Shown here: piece by piece, positions 43,809 to 53,132 of the stretch
Layout: every line of letters begins with the position of its first letter
Position numbering within the stretch: position 1 is the first letter of the stretch
Translations under genes and position numbers: made by a program
Source of the DNA: Xanthobacteraceae bacterium
GTDB lineage: Bacteria; Pseudomonadota; Alphaproteobacteria; Rhizobiales; Xanthobacteraceae
Direction: 5' to 3'
Assembly: GCA_030041005.1 (NCBI GenBank)
Contig: JASHOR010000058.1
Location: forward strand, 1 to 55,536
Length of the DNA stretch: 55,536 nt
Notes under the pieces: generated by a model
Seen by the model: only the letters and a program-made list of their open reading frames with translations
Told to the model about the DNA's origin: nothing
Databases searched by the model: none

Positions 43809-45296
43809 ATGCCAGCGGTAAGACGCTCAGTGCAATTTTTGAGGCGAGGCCGGACGGTGCGGCTTGAGCGCTTGTTGCCGCGCGCGACGCTGCTGGATTG
43901 GCTGCGCCTTGAAGAAAGATCCACCGGCACCAAGGAAGGCTGCGCGGAAGGCGACTGCGGCGCCTGCACGGTCGTGATCGCGCGCCGTCGCCACGGCGGC
44001 GTGAGCTATGAGCCGGTCAATTCGTGCATCACGCTGGTCGGTCAGATTGATGGCGCCGAACTGATCACGGTCGAGGATCTGGCCGACGGCGAGCGCCTGC
44101 ATCCTGTGCAGGAAGCGATGGCGCGGCGGCACGGCTCGCAATGCGGCTTCTGCACGCCGGGCATCGTGATGAGCCTGTTCGCGCAATATCACCAATGCGG
44201 CGGTGTTTCGAACCGCGACGCGATCAACGACGTGCTCGCCGGCAATCTGTGCCGCTGCACCGGCTACCGGCCGATCGTCGAAGCTGGGCTCGAAGCCTGC
44301 AACACGCGGGCGGACGACAAGTTCACGCGCGGCGCCGCGCAGCGGCTCGGCACGCTCGAAGCGATCGACGATCCGGCGGACGTGTTCGTTGGCGACGACG
44401 CCGCGTTCTTTGCCGCGCCCGCGAGCGAGGAAACGCTGGCGCGGCTTTACGCGCGGCATCCCGAGGCGACGATCGTCGCCGGCGCCACCGATGTCGGGCT
44501 GTGGATCACCAAGAAGCTCGACCCGATGGCCAAAATCATCCATGTCGGCCGCGTCGCGGCGCTGTCCGGCATCGAGGAATCCGCCGGCCAATTCGCGTTC
44601 GGCGCAATCGTCTCCCTGGCGCGCGCCGCGCCGGTTCTCGGCGCGATCGATCCCGACGTCGCGGAAGTGCTGCGTCGCTTCGGCTCGATCCAGGTGCGGG
44701 CTTCCGGCACAGTCGGCGGCAACATCGCCAACGGTTCTCCAATCGGCGATCTCGCGCCGATGCTGATCGCGATGGGCGCCACGGTCGAGTTGCGTCACGG
44801 CGAGCGCATCCGTCAATTGCCGCTCGAAAATTTCTTTCTCGACTACGGCAAGCAGGACCGCGCGCCGGGAGAGTTCGTGCGCCGGCTGCTTGTCCCCAAG
44901 CTCGCACCGTCGATGCAATTCCGAGCCTACAAGATCAGCAAGCGCATCGACGAGGACATTTCCGCGGTGCTCGCCGCGCTATGCCTCGATATCGAAGGCG
45001 GCTGCATCAGCAAGGCGCGGGTTGCGTTCGGCGGCATGGCCGGAGTGCCGAAGCGCGCCAAGACCGTGGAGGCGAAGCTGCTCGGACTGCGACTTGCCGA
45101 CCGCAGCCGTTGGCAATCGGCGGCGGCGGCGGTGAACGAGGACTTCACGCCGCTTAGCGATCTGCGCGCCAGCGCGGAGTATCGCCGCCGCGTCGCCGGC
45201 AACCTGGTGATCAAGGCCGTTGCCGAACTCGCCGGCTTGAGCAGCGATGTCACGCGTGTTGCAGAGCGCCGGATAGCCGCCCATGCCGCAGAGTGA
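43809..45296 (+). CDS. xdhA: Xanthine dehydrogenase small subunit XdhA (2Fe-2S and FAD)
   Basis: A 495-residue chain. Residues 1-160 carry two iron-sulfur clusters (GCAEGDCGACTVV and VNSCITL; SQCGFCTPGIVMSLFAQ and NLCRCTGYRPIVEAG). From about residue 200 the FAD domain follows (TIVAGATDVGLWITKKLDP, FGSIQVRASGTVGGNIANGS). This is the standard two-gene bacterial XDH arrangement. It oxidises hypoxanthine and xanthine to urate with NAD, together with XdhB, whose start overlaps the xdhA end by 14 bases. Confidence 0.94.
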   Translation: MPAVRRSVQFLRRGRTVRLERLLPRATLLDWLRLEERSTGTKEGCAEGDCGACTVVIARRRHGGVSYEPVNSCITLVGQIDGAELITVEDLADGERLHPVQEAMARRHGSQCGFCTPGIVMSLFAQYHQCGGVSNRDAINDVLAGNLCRCTGYRPIVEAGLEACNTRADDKFTRGAAQRLGTLEAIDDPADVFVGDDAAFFAAPASEETLARLYARHPEATIVAGATDVGLWITKKLDPMAKIIHVGRVAALSGIEESAGQFAFGAIVSLARAAPVLGAIDPDVAEVLRRFGSIQVRASGTVGGNIANGSPIGDLAPMLIAMGATVELRHGERIRQLPLENFFLDYGKQDRAPGEFVRRLLVPKLAPSMQFRAYKISKRIDEDISAVLAALCLDIEGGCISKARVAFGGMAGVPKRAKTVEAKLLGLRLADRSRWQSAAAAVNEDFTPLSDLRASAEYRRRVAGNLVIKAVAELAGLSSDVTRVAERRIAAHAAE

Positions 45297-47634
45297 AGCG
45301 ACGCGCGAGGCACCGTTGCGTCACGTCTACAAGGCGATGCCGCACGATAGCGGCGCCAAGCATGTGCAAGGCTGCGCCGATTATGTTGACGACATGCCGG
45401 AACCGGTGGGCACATTGCACGTCGCGGTGGGCGGCGCGCCTGCGGCGCGCGGCACGATTCGCACTCTCGATCTGAGCGAGGTCGCCAACGCGCCGGGTGT
45501 GGTTGCCGTCGTCACCGCCGCTGATGTGCCGGCCAAGAACGACATTTCGCCGTCAGCCGGCGACGAGCCGGTGTTCGCCGACAAGCGCGTCATATTCCGC
45601 GACCAACCGGTCTTTGCCGTCGTAGCCGAGACTCGGGACGCGGCGCGGCGCGCGGTACGCCGCGCGCGCTTCGATATCGATGCCGAAAAGCCGAACGTCA
45701 CGGTCGAGCAGGGCGGTGCGGCCGGCGAGACCGTGTTGCCGGACTATGCCTTTGTCGGCGGGCATGCTGCTAAGGGCATCGCCGCCGCGCCGATGCGCAA
45801 CGCGGGAACGATCCGCATCGGCGGTCAGGAGCATTTTTACCTCGAAGGCCAGATCGCGCTCGCCGTGCCGGGCGAGGATGGCGGTATGCTTGTCCATTCT
45901 TCGACCCAGCATCCGAGCGAAGTCCAGCACATCGTCGCCCGCGTCTTGGGGCTGCCGGATTCCTTCGTGACCTGCCAGGTGCGCCGCATGGGCGGTGGCT
46001 TCGGGGGTAAGGAAACGCAAGCGACGCAATGGGCGGTGATTGCCGCGCTTGCGGCGCGCAAAACCGGCCAGCCGTGCAAACTGCGGCTCGACCGGGACGA
46101 CGACATGATGATGACCGGCAAACGGCACGATTTTGCCGTGCGATATGCGGTCGGCTACGAGACGAACGGCCGCATCCGCGCCGTCAACATCGATCTCGAC
46201 GCGCGCTGCGGCTGCTCGGCGGATCTCACGATCGGCGTGGTCGACCGCGCCATGTTCCATGCCGACAACGCCTATTTTCTTCCCGAATTCCGCATCGGCT
46301 CGCGCCGGATCAAGACCAACACCGTGTCGAATACGGCATTCCGCGGTTTCGGCGGCCCGCAGGGCATGATGGCGATCGAGCGGGTGATCGACACGATTGC
46401 CTGGAGACTGCAGCTCGATCCGCTCGATGTACGCAAGATCAATCTTTACGGTGCTGGTCGCGACATCACTCCTTACGGCCAGACCGTCGAAGACCACGAC
46501 ACGGCGATCCGGCTGATCGAGCAGCTTGAACGCTCGTCGAGCTACCGCGAGCGGCGCAAGCAGATCGCGGCATTCAATGCGCGCTCGCCAATCCTCAAAC
46601 GCGGAATTGCCCTCACTCCGGTGAAATTCGGGATTTCATTCACGCTCACCTCGCTCAATCAGGCCGGCGCGCTGGTCCACGTCTATCAGGACGGCTCACT
46701 GCATCTCAATCACGGCGGCACTGAAATGGGGCAAGGCCTGTTCCAGAAGGTCGCGCAGGTGGCGGCGGAAGAACTTGGCATCGGCCTTGAGCGGGTACGC
46801 ATCACCGCGACCTCGACCGACAAGGTGCCGAACACGTCCGCCACTGCCGCTTCCGCGGGGACCGATCTCAATGGCATGGCCGTGCAGCGCGCCGTCCGCG
46901 AGATCAAGATGCGTCTGATCAAATTCGTCAGCGAAGCATGGAATGTCGATGCGGATCGCATCGAATTCCGCGACGATCGCGTGCTGATCGGCAACGAGAG
47001 CATTGCGTTCGGCGAGCTGACGAAACAGGCCCATGCCGCGCGCGTGCATCTTTCCGCCGCCGGGTTCTACAAGACGCCGAAGCTGCACTGGGACCGCGAC
47101 AAGGCGAAGGGACGCCCGTTCTTCTATTACGCCTACGGTGCCGCGTGCAGCGAAGTCGTTATTGACATTCTCACCGGCGAGATGAAGGTCAAGCGCGTCG
47201 ATGTGCTCCACGACGTCGGGCGCTCGATCAATCCAGCGATCGACATCGGCCAGATTGAAGGCGGATTCGTCCAGGGCATGGGCTGGTTGACCACCGAGGA
47301 ACTGGTCTACGACGAGCAAGGCTGCCTGCTTACTCACGCGCCCTCGACCTACAAGATTCCGGTTGCCGCCGACGTGCCCGAGGATTTCCGCGTCGCGCTA
47401 TTCGACGGCAGCAATCGCGAGGAGACGATTTATCGCTCCAAGGCGGTCGGTGAGCCGCCGTTGATGCTGCCGATCTCGGTGTTCGCGGCGATCTCCGACG
47501 CGATTCATTCGCTCGATCCCGGCAAGCCGGTCGAGCTCGATGCGCCGGCGACGCCGGAAGCGATCCTCAAGGCGATCGGCCCGGTCGATGCGGTAGCGGC
47601 GTTGGCGCTCGGTGCCGACCTTGTGGATGCCTGA
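45283..47634 (+). CDS. xdhB: Xanthine dehydrogenase molybdopterin subunit XdhB
   Basis: A 783-residue catalytic chain. Substrate and cofactor motifs are intact: GGQEHFYLEGQIALAVP with the purine-binding glutamate, MGGGFGGKETQATQWA, NTAFRGFGGPQGMMAIERVI with the conserved arginine, HGGTEMGQGLFQKV, and the catalytic glutamate in AVGEPPLMLPIS. These residues indicate true xanthine dehydrogenase, in contrast to the enzyme at 35653-39298. It forms an (alpha-beta)2 heterotetramer with XdhA. Confidence 0.95.
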   Translation: MPQSEATREAPLRHVYKAMPHDSGAKHVQGCADYVDDMPEPVGTLHVAVGGAPAARGTIRTLDLSEVANAPGVVAVVTAADVPAKNDISPSAGDEPVFADKRVIFRDQPVFAVVAETRDAARRAVRRARFDIDAEKPNVTVEQGGAAGETVLPDYAFVGGHAAKGIAAAPMRNAGTIRIGGQEHFYLEGQIALAVPGEDGGMLVHSSTQHPSEVQHIVARVLGLPDSFVTCQVRRMGGGFGGKETQATQWAVIAALAARKTGQPCKLRLDRDDDMMMTGKRHDFAVRYAVGYETNGRIRAVNIDLDARCGCSADLTIGVVDRAMFHADNAYFLPEFRIGSRRIKTNTVSNTAFRGFGGPQGMMAIERVIDTIAWRLQLDPLDVRKINLYGAGRDITPYGQTVEDHDTAIRLIEQLERSSSYRERRKQIAAFNARSPILKRGIALTPVKFGISFTLTSLNQAGALVHVYQDGSLHLNHGGTEMGQGLFQKVAQVAAEELGIGLERVRITATSTDKVPNTSATAASAGTDLNGMAVQRAVREIKMRLIKFVSEAWNVDADRIEFRDDRVLIGNESIAFGELTKQAHAARVHLSAAGFYKTPKLHWDRDKAKGRPFFYYAYGAACSEVVIDILTGEMKVKRVDVLHDVGRSINPAIDIGQIEGGFVQGMGWLTTEELVYDEQGCLLTHAPSTYKIPVAADVPEDFRVALFDGSNREETIYRSKAVGEPPLMLPISVFAAISDAIHSLDPGKPVELDAPATPEAILKAIGPVDAVAALALGADLVDA

Positions 47635-47666
47635 GATCCGCGCATGGATGTGCGGTTGGGCTTGAG

Positions 47667-48665
47667 ATGGCAGAGGTTTGGACCCGCATTCGGGAGACGA
47701 TCGAACGGCATGGCAACGCCGCGCTGGTGAGCGTGATCGCCGCTGCCGGGTCGGCGCCGCGCGAGGCGGGGGCGCGAATCGTGATGCAGCCGAATGGCGC
47801 CTTCTTCGGCACTATCGGCGGCGGCAGGCTGGAATATGAGGCGCTGGCGGAGGCGCGCGTTGCATTGGCCGCCGGCCGCGGCGGCGCGCAATTCCGCGAC
47901 TGGCCGCTCGGGCCGAATCTCGGCCAGTGCTGCGGCGGCATGGTGACGACGCTGATCGAGACATTCGACGGCAGCGATCTCGCGACCGTTCGTCAGCTTG
48001 AGGCGGCGGAGAAATCGGGCGTTTTCACGGTGGCGAGCCGTGTGGGCGATGACGGACGCATCGTTCGTACGCCCGCAGAGCCGGCCACCGCCAATCCGAT
48101 CAAGACCGCAGGCAAGAGCAACAAGCGTGGCGGCAAGTTGTCATTCCGCGAAGAGTTCGGCAAAGCGGCGAAACAGGTGCTGTTGTTCGGCGCCGGCCAT
48201 GTCGGCCGGGCTCTGGTTCTGGCGTTGGCGCCGCTGCCGTTCGCCGTGCGCTGGATCGACAGCCGCCCTGACCAGTTCCCGCAATACGTCCCGCAGAACG
48301 TCGTCATCGTCCACCACCCCGAGGTCGATCGTGAATTGGCGCAAGCGCCGTCCGACAGCGTCGTCATCGTCATGACGCACTCGCATCCGCTCGACTACGA
48401 CATCGCGCTCAAAGCGCTCAAGCGCGGCACGTTCGATTTCGTTGGTTTGATCGGGTCGCAGACCAAGCGGGCGCGGTTCGTCAGCCTGGCGCGCCAGTTG
48501 GGCGTTGCCGACGCCACGATCGATCGTCTTGTTTGTCCGATCGGCCTGCCGCAGATCAAAGGCAAGGAGCCCGCCGTGATTGCCGCGGGCATTGCCGCGC
48601 AGATCCTCATGATCGGCCGGCGTGCCGAAGCACCCGCGACGGGAAACGCGATGCAACCAGCATGA
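47667..48665 (+). CDS. xdhC: Xanthine dehydrogenase accessory protein XdhC
   Basis: A 332-residue maturation factor with an N-terminal XdhC/CoxI domain (VSVIAAAGSAPREAGARIVM, GTIGGGRLEYEAL, GPNLGQCCGGMVTTLIE, containing the MPT-binding Gln-Cys) and a C-terminal Rossmann domain (VLLFGAGHVGRALVLALAPLP, MTHSHPLDYDIALKAL, LIGSQTKRARFV). It binds sulfurated molybdenum cofactor and inserts it into XdhB. It is the third gene of the operon, 32 bp after xdhB, and converges with the UbiD gene. Confidence 0.95.
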   Translation: MAEVWTRIRETIERHGNAALVSVIAAAGSAPREAGARIVMQPNGAFFGTIGGGRLEYEALAEARVALAAGRGGAQFRDWPLGPNLGQCCGGMVTTLIETFDGSDLATVRQLEAAEKSGVFTVASRVGDDGRIVRTPAEPATANPIKTAGKSNKRGGKLSFREEFGKAAKQVLLFGAGHVGRALVLALAPLPFAVRWIDSRPDQFPQYVPQNVVIVHHPEVDRELAQAPSDSVVIVMTHSHPLDYDIALKALKRGTFDFVGLIGSQTKRARFVSLARQLGVADATIDRLVCPIGLPQIKGKEPAVIAAGIAAQILMIGRRAEAPATGNAMQPA

Positions 48666-48678
48666 ACACGCAGTCGGT

Positions 48679-50028
48679 TCAGCGCAATTGACGCGAAATC
48701 ACGCTGCGCGCCCAGGCGACTGATTCCGCAGTTTGTCGCGTGCGTTCGCCCTCGAAATTCGGTGGCTTTGTTGCATCGATCGCAACTTTCGCCGACATGC
48801 CCTCGACGGAGGACGGATCGAGCCGGTTGCAGAACACCTTCGGCACCACGAACATGTCGGTATCGGCCTGGAATCGGGTCGCCAGCGCCCACAGCACTTC
48901 GTCCTCGTTGAAGACGTCTATGTCATCGTCGACCGCCACGGCGAGCTTGACGTAGGAGTCGAGCCCCATCAGCATCATCAAAGCCTGACGCGCCTGACCT
49001 TCGGCGGTTTTCTTGAACGACATATAAGCGTGGAAATGCACGCCGGTTTTCGGATAGCTCACCGCCCTGAGCGTCGGCACCATTTCGCGCAGCCGGTGGG
49101 TGACGTGGGCCTCGCGGGTGCAGCGGCTGAGCAGCAGATGCTCCGCCGAATAGCCGGGAATGATGTCGAGGAAGATCGGCTTGCGCTTATGCGTGATCGC
49201 CTTGACGATGAAGACGTTACGGGTAGAGCGGTGGGTCGAATAGCCGGTATATTCGCCATAAGGTCCCTCGTCCTCGTGAACGCCGGCGAGAATTTCTCCT
49301 TCAATGACGTACTCGGCGTCGGCTGGCACTTCGATGTCGATGGTCTTGCATTTGACGAGCTTGACCGGCTCGCGCATCAGCGCGCCGGCGACTTCCAGCT
49401 CGTCAGTCTCCATGGCAACCTTTGCCGCCGCCGCGATGTAGATCGCCGGATGACAACCGATCACCACCGCCACTTCCATGTTCTTACCGCGCGCCTCGCA
49501 GCGCAAAAGGTGATCCCAGATGTGGCCGCGCGAGTGCAGGCTGGCACCGAAGCGGTTCGGTCCCTTGAGCTGCATGCGCTGAAAGCTGAGATTGCGCACG
49601 CCGGTGTCCGGGTCCTTACAGATCAGGATGCCGGACCCGATGTAGCGCCCGGCATCCGCCTCGAAATGCCGTGAGATCGGCAGTTGTCCAGCGTCGACCT
49701 CATTGGCGAGCATGACCACCTCGTGCACCGGCGCCCGGTCAGTCATCACCGCAGGCGCGAGATTGGCAAGCGCGCGAGACCAAGCTTGACCGAACCCGCC
49801 GGGCTTGGCGCCGACCATGCGCGCGATGCGGTCGCGATCTGCAAAAAGATTTGTCACCACCGGAACGTCGAAACCATTCGAGCGCTCGATCACGACGACC
49901 GGAAATCGCTTTTGCGCCTCCAATTCAAGCACCAGCGAGGTCGGACAGAAATCCAGATTGACCGGCTCGGAGAGGACGAATTTTTCGTTCTCCGGCAGGC
50001 TGTCGATGTAGCTTTTGAGATCGTGCAT
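48679..50028 (-). CDS. UbiD-family (prenylated-FMN) decarboxylase
   Basis: A 449-residue UbiD-fold enzyme. It has LQRMQLKGPNRFGASLHSRG in the cofactor region, AVVIGCHPAIYIAAAAKV, and the catalytic region EDEGPYGEYTGYST at about residues 252-266 with both glutamates retained. UbiD enzymes reversibly decarboxylate alpha,beta-unsaturated, aromatic or heteroaromatic acids with prenyl-FMN from UbiX. No ubiX gene is in the window. GAGGAG precedes the ATG. It follows the ThDP alpha and beta genes on the same strand after 116 bp, so the three probably form one pathway unit. The substrate is not known. Confidence 0.88.
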   Translation of the reverse strand: MHDLKSYIDSLPENEKFVLSEPVNLDFCPTSLVLELEAQKRFPVVVIERSNGFDVPVVTNLFADRDRIARMVGAKPGGFGQAWSRALANLAPAVMTDRAPVHEVVMLANEVDAGQLPISRHFEADAGRYIGSGILICKDPDTGVRNLSFQRMQLKGPNRFGASLHSRGHIWDHLLRCEARGKNMEVAVVIGCHPAIYIAAAAKVAMETDELEVAGALMREPVKLVKCKTIDIEVPADAEYVIEGEILAGVHEDEGPYGEYTGYSTHRSTRNVFIVKAITHKRKPIFLDIIPGYSAEHLLLSRCTREAHVTHRLREMVPTLRAVSYPKTGVHFHAYMSFKKTAEGQARQALMMLMGLDSYVKLAVAVDDDIDVFNEDEVLWALATRFQADTDMFVVPKVFCNRLDPSSVEGMSAKVAIDATKPPNFEGERTRQTAESVAWARSVISRQLR

Positions 50029-50144
50029 GGTGCTCCTCGGCAGGGCGCGTTGGCCCGGTGTTTTGCCCGATCTCTACACGAGACTGCGGGTTTGTCGAAC
50101 CGGATTACGGGATTTGCGATCGTCCCGTTGCGGTGCGCGCGACG

Positions 50145-50756
50145 TCAATTGTGCTCGCTCGGGCCCATGATCACGACACCCTCGGTCGCTTCCACGTGGC
50201 GTACGAAGATGTACTTGTCTTCACGTCCGTCACTGTGCTTGCGCTTGATATCGCGGCGGACCTGCTTGTCGACCTTCGCCACGATCACCGTAAGCGCCTG
50301 CGTCGCCAAGGCGTCGTCGCAGCGGTGGTTAAACTCATCGAGATCGTGCACCGCATAAGCGCGCTCAATGCCCGCGCCACGTGCGATTGCAGCAAGATCG
50401 ACGATGCCAGACGCGGTATGTGTCGGCGGGCCGCCGATCGACTGGTAACATTCGTTGTCCCAGACGACGACCAGGAGATTTTGTGGCCGTTCGTTGGCGA
50501 GGGTCGCCAGAATGCCAAGGTTGAACAGCATGCCGCCGTCAGTGTCGAGCGCGACGATGCGCCGGTGCGGCAAACCGACGGCAAGTCCGAAGGCCTCTGG
50601 AGTCACGCAGCCGAGCTGTTGTTGGAACAGGCTCCCATTCCGCATGTGGGGCGCGGCATTGTACCATTCGTCAACGCTGGCGCCGAGCGAAAGGATCACA
50701 AGCTCGTCCTTGAGCTTGCCAGCGAGCACGGTCATGCAGTCGTATCGGGTCATCAT
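50145..50756 (-). CDS. ThDP-dependent decarboxylase, beta (PP-domain) subunit, second copy
   Basis: A 203-residue partner of the chain encoded at 50753-51259. The PP-domain order is clear (QQLGCVTPEAFGLAVGLPHR, then LFNLGILATLANERPQN). The cofactor motif departs from the canonical Gly-Asp-Gly: here it is Thr72-Asp73-Gly74 (ALDTDGGMLFN), with Asn101 in WDNECYQSIGGPPT. The equivalent protein at 24014 has Gly-Asp-Gly. The alpha stop overlaps the beta start by four bases. It probably decarboxylates a 2-oxo acid in the same pathway as the UbiD enzyme. Confidence 0.8.
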   Translation of the reverse strand: MMTRYDCMTVLAGKLKDELVILSLGASVDEWYNAAPHMRNGSLFQQQLGCVTPEAFGLAVGLPHRRIVALDTDGGMLFNLGILATLANERPQNLLVVVWDNECYQSIGGPPTHTASGIVDLAAIARGAGIERAYAVHDLDEFNHRCDDALATQALTVIVAKVDKQVRRDIKRKHSDGREDKYIFVRHVEATEGVVIMGPSEHN

Positions 50757-51259
50757 CGCACGATGCTCCCGGACAAGACGATGGCGGAGTGATAATAGGC
50801 TGTGTGCGCCCAGGTGAAGGCGTCGTGCACTGCCTGCGCGATGTCTTCTTCACGATCGACCAGCCGATAGGGTATGCGCATCGCCTGGAGCAGCGGTTCC
50901 ATAGTCATGCCGTGCGGGATTGCCCACCAGTTGTTCTCGCCGAGGTCGCCGCGATAGCTCATCAACATCACCACCGGGATGCCTGCGCCCATGCCCATGC
51001 GCGCTAGCGGCTCGATCGAAGCGCGCAGGCCGGAATTTTCCATCACCAACACGGCGCGCTTGCCCGAAAGCCAGACGCCGCCGCAGATCGCTGCGCCCTC
51101 ACCTTCATTGGTGACGCGGATGGTACGGATCTCGTTGTCGTGGTCGAGCGCCGGATAGAGCTCCTTGAAGAGCGAATCCGGTAGATAGCACGCGATGGTG
51201 ACCCCTGCGGTCTTCAGGGCCTTAATGATTGTGTCGACGACGCTAGCTCGCATTGTCAT
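50753..51259 (-). CDS. ThDP-dependent decarboxylase, alpha (PYR-domain) subunit, second copy
   Basis: A 168-residue pyrimidine-binding domain. IIKALKTAGVTIACYLPDSL, Glu52 in IRVTNEGEGAAICGG and VLVMENSGLRASIEPLARMG are typical. It aligns over its length with the chain at 23493 and is clearly diverged from it. GAGGA precedes the ATG at 51259. Gene order alpha, beta, UbiD on the minus strand faces an NCS2-UbiD operon on the plus strand. Confidence 0.8.
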   Translation of the reverse strand: MTMRASVVDTIIKALKTAGVTIACYLPDSLFKELYPALDHDNEIRTIRVTNEGEGAAICGGVWLSGKRAVLVMENSGLRASIEPLARMGMGAGIPVVMLMSYRGDLGENNWWAIPHGMTMEPLLQAMRIPYRLVDREEDIAQAVHDAFTWAHTAYYHSAIVLSGSIVR

Positions 51260-51729
51260 TCATCATCCTCGCCTTGCTGCCTTCTGCAGCATCTCCTACC
51301 CAGTATCGGCGCCGCGTGCTGTTTCTGTATGCGCCGCTGTTTCCAAATAGTGAACAGGTGGAAAAGAACGAGCCCTGCCGATAACTTCCATAGCAAGATT
51401 CGAACTTTGATCCCTACGAAGTTGATGCCATTTCAATAACAACGAAGGCATAATTCCAGCAACACCTGTCTGAATGATGTACATGCGATCGCGTGTGAAG
51501 CTCGACGAAGGCAAGTGCGCGAGACAAAACCGCGCAACACGAAAAAAATCCAGCGCAGTATCCAAAAATCTGTAGTCACGGTTGCCCGACGACTGTCTCT
51601 TCCATATGCTTCGATCTTCAGTAGCGCGCCGTACGAGACCTGCGCGATCGACTGCTAAAATAAACCGGGTGCAGCAAAGCCGGCCCAAATTAGAATCGGA
51701 TCGGACGGCAGGAGAGGGGAGAAGACGCC
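51260..51729. other. 470-bp low-GC divergent intergenic region
   Basis: The stretch is clearly poorer in GC than its flanks. A minus-strand frame of 161 codons (51296-51781) crosses most of it but overlaps the NCS2 start and matches nothing I know, so I do not call it a gene. No riboswitch fold was recognised. It should hold the promoters of both flanking operons, and may contain the remains of a lost regulator gene. Confidence 0.45.
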
Positions 51730-53079
51730 ATGAGCCAAATGGAGAAATCCACCGCTTTTGATCCAGTCGACGCGGTACCATCGGCGGGACAACTGGGCGC
51801 GCTCGGCTTGCAGCATCTTTTCGTGATGTACGCCGGCACAGTGGCGGTGCCCTATGTCATCGGCCGCGCGCTTGGCATGTCGGGCGTAGACATCGCGCAG
51901 ATGATTTCGGCGAACACGATCTTTGCCGGACTTGGCACGATCCTCACCACCATTGGCATGTGGAAGTTCGGCGCCCGGCTGCCGATCGTGCTCGGGCCTT
52001 CCGCCAACGTGATCGGTCCGCTGATCATCATCGGCAAGAGCTACGGGCTGGCGACGGTCTGGAGCACCTGCGTCATGGCTGGCGCGGCGATGATAATCTG
52101 CGCGCCGTTCATCGGCCGGCTGCGGCGATTCTTTCCGCCGGTGGTCATGGGCACGATGTTGGCGCTGGTCGGCATCATGCTGGTGCCAATCGGGGTCCGC
52201 CTGATCACCAATTTCAAGCCGGAGCAGCCGGTGCTAGCGGTCAACCTGGTAATGGCAGCCGGAACAGTTGCGATCGTCGGGCTGCTGATGCGATTTTTGC
52301 CACAAACGTTGCGCCAAGCTGCGATCCTGCTAGGCCTCGTCGTCGCAACCTTTATCGCCTACCTGTTCGGGCGCGCCGATTTCAGCCACGTGTTGCAAGG
52401 TGCATTGTTCGGCTTCTCGATCCCGTCGCACTTCGGACAATTCGATTTCGATATCACGGCCGCGATCTCGGTCATCATCCTGATGGTCGTGTTGATGTTT
52501 GAGGTTTTGCCGCAACTTGTTGCGGTCGGCGAGATGGTCGGCCGCCAAGCGACCGGCGAGCACGTGCAGGGCGGTATTCTGGCCGACGGGCTCACCAGCC
52601 TCATCGGGGGCCTATTCGGTGCGTTTCCGCTGGTGACCTTTTCGCAGAATATCGGCGTCCTCGGGCTGACGCGCACTCGCAGCCGCTATATCGCGACCGC
52701 CGCCGGCGTGTTCCTTGTGATACTCGGCCTGTTTCCGCCGCTTGGTCGACTGGTTGCGGCGATCCCTGGGCCGATCATCGGCGGAATAGCACTGGTGATG
52801 TTTACAGCGATTGGAGTCGTCGGCATCAAGATTCTCAATCGCGTCGACTTGGGCGATCCGCAAAATCTGTTCATTGTGGCGACCTCGCTCGGCGTCGGCT
52901 TCATTCCCATGGTAGCGCCGAATTTCTACAACTCTTGGCCCAAGGACCTGCAAACGATCCTCAACAGCCCTGTGGGCGCCGGATTGTTAGTCGCCATCCT
53001 GCTTAATCTGTTGTTCAATCATCTGCCTGGGATGGCTCCGGCTGAGGAGATTGCGGCCAAGGATAAGGCGGCGGCGTGA
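51730..53079 (+). CDS. NCS2 nucleobase:cation symporter, second copy
   Basis: A 449-residue carrier with about 14 hydrophobic segments. The TM1 region is LGALGLQHLFVMYAGTVAVP, the TM8 glutamate lies in VLMFEVLPQLVAVGEMVGRQ, and the signature is FPLVTFSQNIGVLGLTRTRSRY. The signature ends T-R, unlike the T-G of the carrier at 39398, which suggests another substrate range. A GGAGAGGGGAG ribosome binding site precedes the ATG. The UbiD gene follows within the same transcript, so the imported ring compound may be a carboxylated or UbiD-processed heterocycle; this is inference. Confidence 0.88.
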   Translation: MSQMEKSTAFDPVDAVPSAGQLGALGLQHLFVMYAGTVAVPYVIGRALGMSGVDIAQMISANTIFAGLGTILTTIGMWKFGARLPIVLGPSANVIGPLIIIGKSYGLATVWSTCVMAGAAMIICAPFIGRLRRFFPPVVMGTMLALVGIMLVPIGVRLITNFKPEQPVLAVNLVMAAGTVAIVGLLMRFLPQTLRQAAILLGLVVATFIAYLFGRADFSHVLQGALFGFSIPSHFGQFDFDITAAISVIILMVVLMFEVLPQLVAVGEMVGRQATGEHVQGGILADGLTSLIGGLFGAFPLVTFSQNIGVLGLTRTRSRYIATAAGVFLVILGLFPPLGRLVAAIPGPIIGGIALVMFTAIGVVGIKILNRVDLGDPQNLFIVATSLGVGFIPMVAPNFYNSWPKDLQTILNSPVGAGLLVAILLNLLFNHLPGMAPAEEIAAKDKAAA

Positions 53080-53132
53080 TCGCACAGCAGCCGTTGCCGC
53101 AACGAGACGCGTCCAAGCAATATAGTGGTCAC

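Noticed and set aside
48733-49674. Long plus-strand frame of 313 codons opposite the UbiD gene
   Set aside because: It is the antisense of a clear UbiD coding region, is rich in His/Arg/Asp as antisense frames are, and resembles no family.
51296-51781. Minus-strand frame of 161 codons in the low-GC spacer
   Set aside because: No motif, no clear ribosome binding site and overlap with the NCS2 start; kept only as an intergenic note.
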